DNA of 8,224 nucleotides from Lamprocystis purpurea (GTDB lineage: Bacteria; Pseudomonadota; Gammaproteobacteria; Chromatiales; Chromatiaceae), in NCBI GenBank assembly GCA_020718945.1, contig DYRB01000111.1, forward strand, positions 1 through 8,224, read 5' to 3'. The translations under genes were made by a program, and so were the position numbers. The notes under the pieces were generated by a model. That model saw nothing but the letters and a program-made list of their open reading frames with translations, made no database searches and was not told the origin of the DNA. The number at the start of each line of letters is the position of its first letter. Position 1 is the first letter of the stretch. Positions 4,747 through 8,224 of the stretch are shown here, piece by piece.

Positions 4747-5838
4747 ATGGTGGAACAAAATCCCGATAAGCCCGGCAAGCCGTCCCTGAGCTACCGGGAC
4801 GCCGGTGTGGACATCGATGCCGGCGACGCCCTGGTGGAGCGCATCAAGCCCCTGGCAGCGGCCACCGCCAGGCCCGGGGTCCTGACTGGCCTGGGCGGCT
4901 TCGGGGCCCTGTTTGAGCTGCCCTGGGATCGCTACCGCCAACCGGTGCTGGTCTCCGGGACCGATGGGGTGGGGACCAAGCTCAGGCTGGCCATAGACCT
5001 CGGTCGCCACGACGGCGTAGGCATAGACCTGGTGGCCATGTGCGCCAACGACATCCTGGTGGCGGGGGCCGAACCCCTGTTCTTCCTCGACTACTACGCC
5101 AGCGGGCGGCTGGACCTGGAGGTGGCGACCTCGGTCATCGCCGGTATCGCCGAGGGGTGCAAACGGGCCGGCTGCGCCCTGACCGGGGGCGAGACGGCGG
5201 AGATGCCCGGCATGTATGCCCCGGGGGACTACGACCTGGCGGGCTTCTGCGTCGGCATCGCCGAGCGGGATGCCCTGATCACCCCGGACCGGGTCCGGCC
5301 CGGCGATGCCCTGATTGCCCTGGCCTCCTCCGGGCCCCACTCCAATGGCTATTCCCTGATTCGCAAGGTCCTGGAGGTCAGCGGGGCGGACCTCGCCCAA
5401 CCCCTGGACGGCACAGGTCCGAGCCTGGGCGACCTGCTCATGGCCCCGACCCGCATCTACGTCAAGCCGGTGCTGGCCCTGATGGCGGGTACCCAAATCC
5501 ACGGTATGGCCCACATCACCGGCGGCGGCCTGGTGGAGAACCTGCCCCGGGTCCTGCCCAAGGGGGTCAAGGCAGTGGTGGACCTGGGGTCCTGGCGACG
5601 GCCGGCGGTGTTCGACTGGCTCCAGGCCCAGGGCGGCATCGCCGAGGCCGAGATGCTGCGCACCTTCAACTGTGGTATCGGCCTGGTCCTGTGCCTGGCC
5701 CCCGGGGATGCCCAGGGCGCCTGTGCGGCCCTCTGCGCCGCCGGCGAGCGGGCCTGGGTGCTCGGCCAGATCGCCGCCGACGAGCGGGGCGCCGAGGCGC
5801 CGCCGCGGGTGGAACTGAGCGGGGGCCGCCCGGCATGA
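4747..5838 (+). CDS. purM: Phosphoribosylformylglycinamidine cyclo-ligase (AIR synthetase)
   Basis: This 363-residue enzyme catalyses step five of de novo purine synthesis: ATP-dependent closure of formylglycinamidine ribonucleotide to aminoimidazole ribonucleotide, in the cytoplasm. Nearly every PurM landmark is visible: LSYRDAGVDIDAG (residues 14-26), SGTDGVGTKL (70-79), ANDILVAGAEPLFFLDY (100-116), LTGGETAEMPGMY (145-157), SSGPHSNGYSL (194-204), and a later HITGGGLVENLPR. E. coli PurM is about 345 residues; the excess here is a short N-terminal extension (NPDKPGKP) and a somewhat longer C-terminus. The ATG at 4747 has GGAG ending only 3 bases upstream, a short spacing. It leads a three-gene unit with purN and the DUF3108 gene, and its stop overlaps the purN start. 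Identification is secure. Confidence 0.98.
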   Translation: MVEQNPDKPGKPSLSYRDAGVDIDAGDALVERIKPLAAATARPGVLTGLGGFGALFELPWDRYRQPVLVSGTDGVGTKLRLAIDLGRHDGVGIDLVAMCANDILVAGAEPLFFLDYYASGRLDLEVATSVIAGIAEGCKRAGCALTGGETAEMPGMYAPGDYDLAGFCVGIAERDALITPDRVRPGDALIALASSGPHSNGYSLIRKVLEVSGADLAQPLDGTGPSLGDLLMAPTRIYVKPVLALMAGTQIHGMAHITGGGLVENLPRVLPKGVKAVVDLGSWRRPAVFDWLQAQGGIAEAEMLRTFNCGIGLVLCLAPGDAQGACAALCAAGERAWVLGQIAADERGAEAPPRVELSGGRPA

Positions 5839-6569
5839 CGTCAGAGGGGTCGGGGCGTCCTCGCCCCGAGACAAAGGTACAACGCCCCCGCTCGCCATTA
5901 GCGGTGGTGGTGCTGATCTCAGGCAGCGGGAGCAACCTCCAGGCCCTGATCGACGCCCAGCACGCCGGGCTGCCCATCGACATCCGCGCCGTGGTCAGCA
6001 ACGACCCCGCCGCCTATGGCCTGCAACGGGCCCAGGCCGCCGGCATCCCGGGCCTGGTCCTGGACCACCACGGATTCCCCGACCGCCCGAGCTACGATGC
6101 GGCCCTGGCCGCATTGATCGACGCCCATCTAGGCGGCGGGTCCGGGTCCGGCCTGGTGGCCCTGGCCGGCTTCATGCGCATCCTCACCCCGGGCTTTGTT
6201 GATCACTACCTCGGCCGGCTGCTCAACATCCATCCGTCCCTGCTACCCAAGTTCCGCGGCCTGCACACCCATGCCCGCGCCCTGGAGGCCGGGGAGCGGC
6301 TCCACGGGGCCAGCGTCCACTTCGTGACCGCGGAGCTGGACGGCGGGCCCCTGGTCCTCCAGGCCCAGGTCCCGGTGTTGCCCGGGGACGATGCCGCCAC
6401 CCTTGCGGCCCGGGTCCTGGGCCGCGAGCACCTGATCTACCCCTGCGTGATCGGCTGGCTCGCCGCCGGGCGACTGCACTTGGACGGCGAGGGCCGACCG
6501 GTGCTCGACGGCACTGTGCTGACCCAGCCCCTGCTACTCCAAGCCGACGGCCGCTGCCCGGGGGCCTGA
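5835..6569 (+). CDS. purN: Phosphoribosylglycinamide formyltransferase (GART)
   Basis: This 244-residue enzyme catalyses step three of purine synthesis, transferring the formyl group of 10-formyltetrahydrofolate to glycinamide ribonucleotide. The phosphate loop SGSGSNLQAL is at residues 29-38. The catalytic triad is Asn131 and His133 (in NIHPSLLP) and Asp169 (in ELDGGP), matching Asn106, His108 and Asp144 of E. coli PurN. The ATG at 5835 overlaps the purM stop as ATGA, so translation is probably coupled. That start gives about 21 extra, arginine- and proline-rich N-terminal residues compared with E. coli (about 212 residues); no better in-frame start is seen before the first strand. A Gly/Ser-rich insert (GGGSGSG, 100-106) sits just before LAGFMRIL. 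The next gene starts 5 bp after the stop. Confidence 0.97.
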   Translation: MTSEGSGRPRPETKVQRPRSPLAVVVLISGSGSNLQALIDAQHAGLPIDIRAVVSNDPAAYGLQRAQAAGIPGLVLDHHGFPDRPSYDAALAALIDAHLGGGSGSGLVALAGFMRILTPGFVDHYLGRLLNIHPSLLPKFRGLHTHARALEAGERLHGASVHFVTAELDGGPLVLQAQVPVLPGDDAATLAARVLGREHLIYPCVIGWLAAGRLHLDGEGRPVLDGTVLTQPLLLQADGRCPGA

Positions 6570-6574
6570 GGCGG

Positions 6575-7378
6575 ATGGCGGCACGCCCCCACCAGGCCGG
6601 CGTCCTGGCGGTCCTGACCGCGGCGGCCCTGCTGGGCCCGGCGGCGGCCGACGAGGTCCTCCTGCCGCCCCCCCTGCCGCCCCCCCTGCCATCCCACAGC
6701 GCCGAGTACCTGCTGACCCGCGACGGCCTGCCCTTCGGTGTCATGACCCTGGAGCTGATCGTCACCCCCGCCGGGGCTTACCGCTACGAGGCCCACACCA
6801 AACCCCACGCGGCGGCGGTCCTGATGCAGGCCCTGGAACTGGGCGAGGACCCGAGCCAGACCGAGGTCAGCATCGGCCAAGTGGACGCTGGGCGCTTCCG
6901 CCCCCGGGAGTACCACTTCAGGCGCGACGGGGGCGAGGCGTCACGGACACTGGACCTGAACTTCGACTGGGGCCAGGGCCGCGCCCACATGGCCAGCGAG
7001 GGCAAACCCTGGTCCATGGAGGTCCCGGACCAGGCCCAGGACAAGCTCTCGGTCCTGCTCGCCCTGCGCCAGGACCTGGAGACTGCGGCGGTCACGGCGC
7101 CGGGACCAGCCCAGGCCGAGCGCAGTTACCGGGTGGCCGACGGTGGTCGGCTCAAGACTTACAGCTTCCGAGTCCTGGGGCATGAGTCCCTGCCCGGCCC
7201 CCAGGGGGAGCGGGACACCCTGGCCCTGGAGCGCTCCAAGGACGGCCAGGCGGTGGACTATCGGCTGTGGACCGACCCGGCGCTGCATCAGCTCCCGGTG
7301 CGGGTGGAGCGCGAGGAGGCCGGCGGGCTCTATGTGATGGAACTGGTCCGGGTCAGCGGGGATGGGGCCGATCCTTGA
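6575..7378 (+). CDS. DUF3108 exported protein
   Basis: This 267-residue protein matches the DUF3108 pattern, a family commonly found immediately after purMN in gammaproteobacteria. The function is unknown. An N-terminal signal peptide is visible: a hydrophobic stretch at residues 9-22 and a probable cleavage after Ala23-Ala24-Ala25. A polyproline run (PPPLPPPLP) follows at about 31-39, then the family body, with AEYLLTRDGLPFGVMTLEL at about 43-61 and YRYEAHTKP at about 69-77. The C-terminal part contains TYSFRVLGHE and DYRLWTDP, typical of the beta-rich fold predicted for this family. The ATG at 6575 is 5 bp after purN, with GAGGCGG immediately before it, so it is likely cotranscribed. It probably resides in the periplasm or cell envelope. 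The neighbourhood is the main support for the family call. Confidence 0.82.
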   Translation: MAARPHQAGVLAVLTAAALLGPAAADEVLLPPPLPPPLPSHSAEYLLTRDGLPFGVMTLELIVTPAGAYRYEAHTKPHAAAVLMQALELGEDPSQTEVSIGQVDAGRFRPREYHFRRDGGEASRTLDLNFDWGQGRAHMASEGKPWSMEVPDQAQDKLSVLLALRQDLETAAVTAPGPAQAERSYRVADGGRLKTYSFRVLGHESLPGPQGERDTLALERSKDGQAVDYRLWTDPALHQLPVRVEREEAGGLYVMELVRVSGDGADP

Positions 7379-7393
7379 ACCCGGAAACGGCAA

Positions 7394-7520
7394 TCCAGCC
7401 GCAAATAAACGCAAATGGCTCAGGAGCTTGAGTACACCCCTCGCGTCACCCGCGAGGCGAATCGGAGCCCATCCCAGATCCTGGGCTATTTGCGTCCATT
7501 TGCGTTCATTTGCGGCTGGA
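7394..7520. repeat. Complete palindromic decamer-repeat element, copy 2
   Basis: The outer 13 bases are a perfect inverted repeat: TCCAGCCGCAAAT at 7394-7406 and ATTTGCGGCTGGA at 7508-7520. The right arm, 7486-7515, has three decamer units; the left arm, 7399-7417, has two. The interior differs from copy 1 apart from a weak match near the left arm (CTCAGGAGCTTGAG against TTCAGTTGCTTAAG). The interior also has its own small hairpin, CCTCGCG / CGCGAGG, at 7439-7445 and 7451-7457. The element nearly fills the 158-bp gap between two convergent genes, so transcripts from both sides would carry it at their 3' ends. Confidence 0.82.
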
Positions 7521-7536
7521 CCGATCTTCGCCCGGC

Positions 7537-7794
7537 TCAGTGCTCGCACTTCTCCAGCTTCTCCCGCGCCCCAGGCAGCACCGAGAGCAGGAAGGTGGAG
7601 ATGAGGATGACCGGGGCCATGACGATCATGACCAGGGCGAAGAACAGTACCAAGTTGCCCAGCACCGGGGCGCTGGGTGAGACGATGTGCTGGGCGGCAA
7701 GGAACAGCAGCACTGCGCCGATGAAAAAGACCGAGGCGACGACGACGCCGTCGCGCATGGTCTTGCAGCCGAGCATCAACAGACGATGGGCCAT
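7537..7794 (-). CDS. Small two-helix membrane protein, function unknown
   Basis: I do not recognise this 85-residue protein. It has two strongly hydrophobic stretches, about residues 16-34 (VVVASVFFIGAVLLFLAAQ) and 45-70 (LGNLVLFFALVMIVMAPVILISTFLL), predicting a helical hairpin in the inner membrane. The N-terminus is basic (MAHRLLMLGCKTMRDG) and the C-terminus is charged and ends KLEKCEH, so both ends are likely cytoplasmic. There is a cysteine near each end. The ATG at 7794 has GGAGGTG about 6 bases upstream, the kind of site expected of a real gene. It lies 84 bp downstream of the DUF6489-like gene, and a TACAAT hexamer in that gap may provide a separate promoter. The gene is well supported; its role is not. 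Confidence 0.8.
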   Translation of the reverse strand: MAHRLLMLGCKTMRDGVVVASVFFIGAVLLFLAAQHIVSPSAPVLGNLVLFFALVMIVMAPVILISTFLLSVLPGAREKLEKCEH

Positions 7795-7845
7795 GGGTGC
7801 ACCTCCGCGGGGTAGCCGCCGGACCGTCGGCGAGCCTCAGCCCCG

Positions 7846-7851
7846 ATTGTA
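7846..7851 (-). promoter_or_regulatory. Possible -10 for the small membrane protein gene
   Basis: Reading leftward, TACAAT matches five of six positions of the sigma70 -10 consensus and lies about 50 bases before the ATG at 7794. The hexamer 17 bp upstream (TGCGCT) is a poor -35, so this is weak support for independent transcription. Readthrough from the DUF6489-like gene is equally possible. Confidence 0.25.
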
Positions 7852-7878
7852 ACCCGATGCCCTGGGGTAGCGCAGGCC

Positions 7879-8136
7879 CTACTTGGCCTCATCCTTGGGG
7901 GCGCTCGAAAGACCTCCGGTGGTGCCGGACATCAAGCGCTGGAACATGTCCCAGCCGGCCATGCCGCCGGTGACATAGGGCTGGAAGAGCTTGAGCGGGT
8001 CGTAGCCCTCCACCCCCGCCTGCATGCGCTCGCGCAGGTCGTCCATCATCTGGCGCTGAAACGCCTCCACGTCCGGGAGGCCCAAGAGCTTGCGTAGCTC
8101 TTCCGGGGTGATATCGACGTCCATGGTGACCTTCAT
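7879..8136 (-). CDS. DUF6489-like small protein
   Basis: This 85-residue soluble protein begins MKVTMDVDITPEELRKLLGL, which I recognise as the DUF6489 pattern; its function is unknown. The middle is a predicted amphipathic helix (VEAFQRQMMDDLRERMQAG, about residues 23-41) followed by VEGYDPLKLFQPY, and the tail is glycine-, serine- and lysine-rich. A role at a granule or membrane surface can be imagined from the amphipathic helix, but nothing here proves it. The start at 8136 is chosen because GGAGGT lies 5 bases upstream and the family begins there; an in-frame ATG at 8202 would add 22 residues with no such site. The next gene, also 85 residues, lies downstream on the same strand. Confidence 0.78.
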   Translation of the reverse strand: MKVTMDVDITPEELRKLLGLPDVEAFQRQMMDDLRERMQAGVEGYDPLKLFQPYVTGGMAGWDMFQRLMSGTTGGLSSAPKDEAK

Positions 8137-8224
8137 CTGGGACCTCCGGGTGTAGTGGTCGAACGGCCCCGGGACTGTGGCCCAGGGCGATGCGGAAGGC
8201 AAGCCTGGGAGCCTGTCGGACTTA

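Noticed and set aside
4627..5898. Long minus-strand frame opposite purM
   Set aside because: Composition is that of an antisense shadow, and the opposite strand encodes an unmistakable PurM.
1..8224. Defence, phage or novel multi-gene system
   Set aside because: All recognisable genes are housekeeping or small conserved proteins; no nuclease, integrase, toxin, reverse transcriptase or effector signature was found on either strand.

Overview
The window is very GC-rich, and the proteins look gammaproteobacterial, most like Chromatiales (purple sulfur bacteria and relatives). That placement is inferred from protein style and gene order; there is no rRNA or other marker here. The core is a conserved housekeeping neighbourhood: a YfgD-type ArsC-family protein, WrbA and Hda, followed by PurM and PurN. 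From memory, E. coli keeps hda beside yfgD and near purMN, and Pseudomonas has arsC-wrbA-hda near purM-purN. I see no phage, transposase, CRISPR, toxin-antitoxin or defence genes, and no tRNA or rRNA.

Layout. 1-107: one arm of an interspersed repeat. 108-995, minus strand: an exported thioredoxin-fold protein followed by acylphosphatase. 996-1115: a divergent intergenic region. 1116-2807, plus strand: arsC/yfgD, wrbA and hda as a tight unit. 2808-2990: a palindromic repeat element. 2991-3800, plus: a spermidine-synthase-like SAM-fold protein. 3801-3942: a convergent gap with a strong hairpin and another repeat arm. 3943-4500, minus: a CDP-alcohol phosphatidyltransferase. 4501-4746: a divergent promoter region. 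4747-7378, plus: purM, purN (4-bp overlap) and a DUF3108 exported protein, 5 bp apart. 7379-7536: a second complete palindromic repeat element. 7537-8136, minus: two genes for 85-residue proteins, a DUF6489-like protein upstream and a two-helix membrane protein downstream, each with a strong Shine-Dalgarno.

How the genes work together. PurM and PurN act in de novo purine synthesis. Hda restrains DnaA by binding the DNA clamp. WrbA and the ArsC-like protein are redox enzymes that travel with Hda for reasons not explained here. The CDP-alcohol phosphatidyltransferase belongs to phospholipid head-group synthesis.

The most unusual signal is non-coding. A 10-bp-period repeat (CATTTGCGTN, three units per arm) occurs as six arms at four intergenic sites. 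In two sites it forms an inverted pair about 125 bp long. The sites fall at the edges of transcription units, so the elements look like REP/MITE-type sequences, perhaps acting at mRNA 3' ends.
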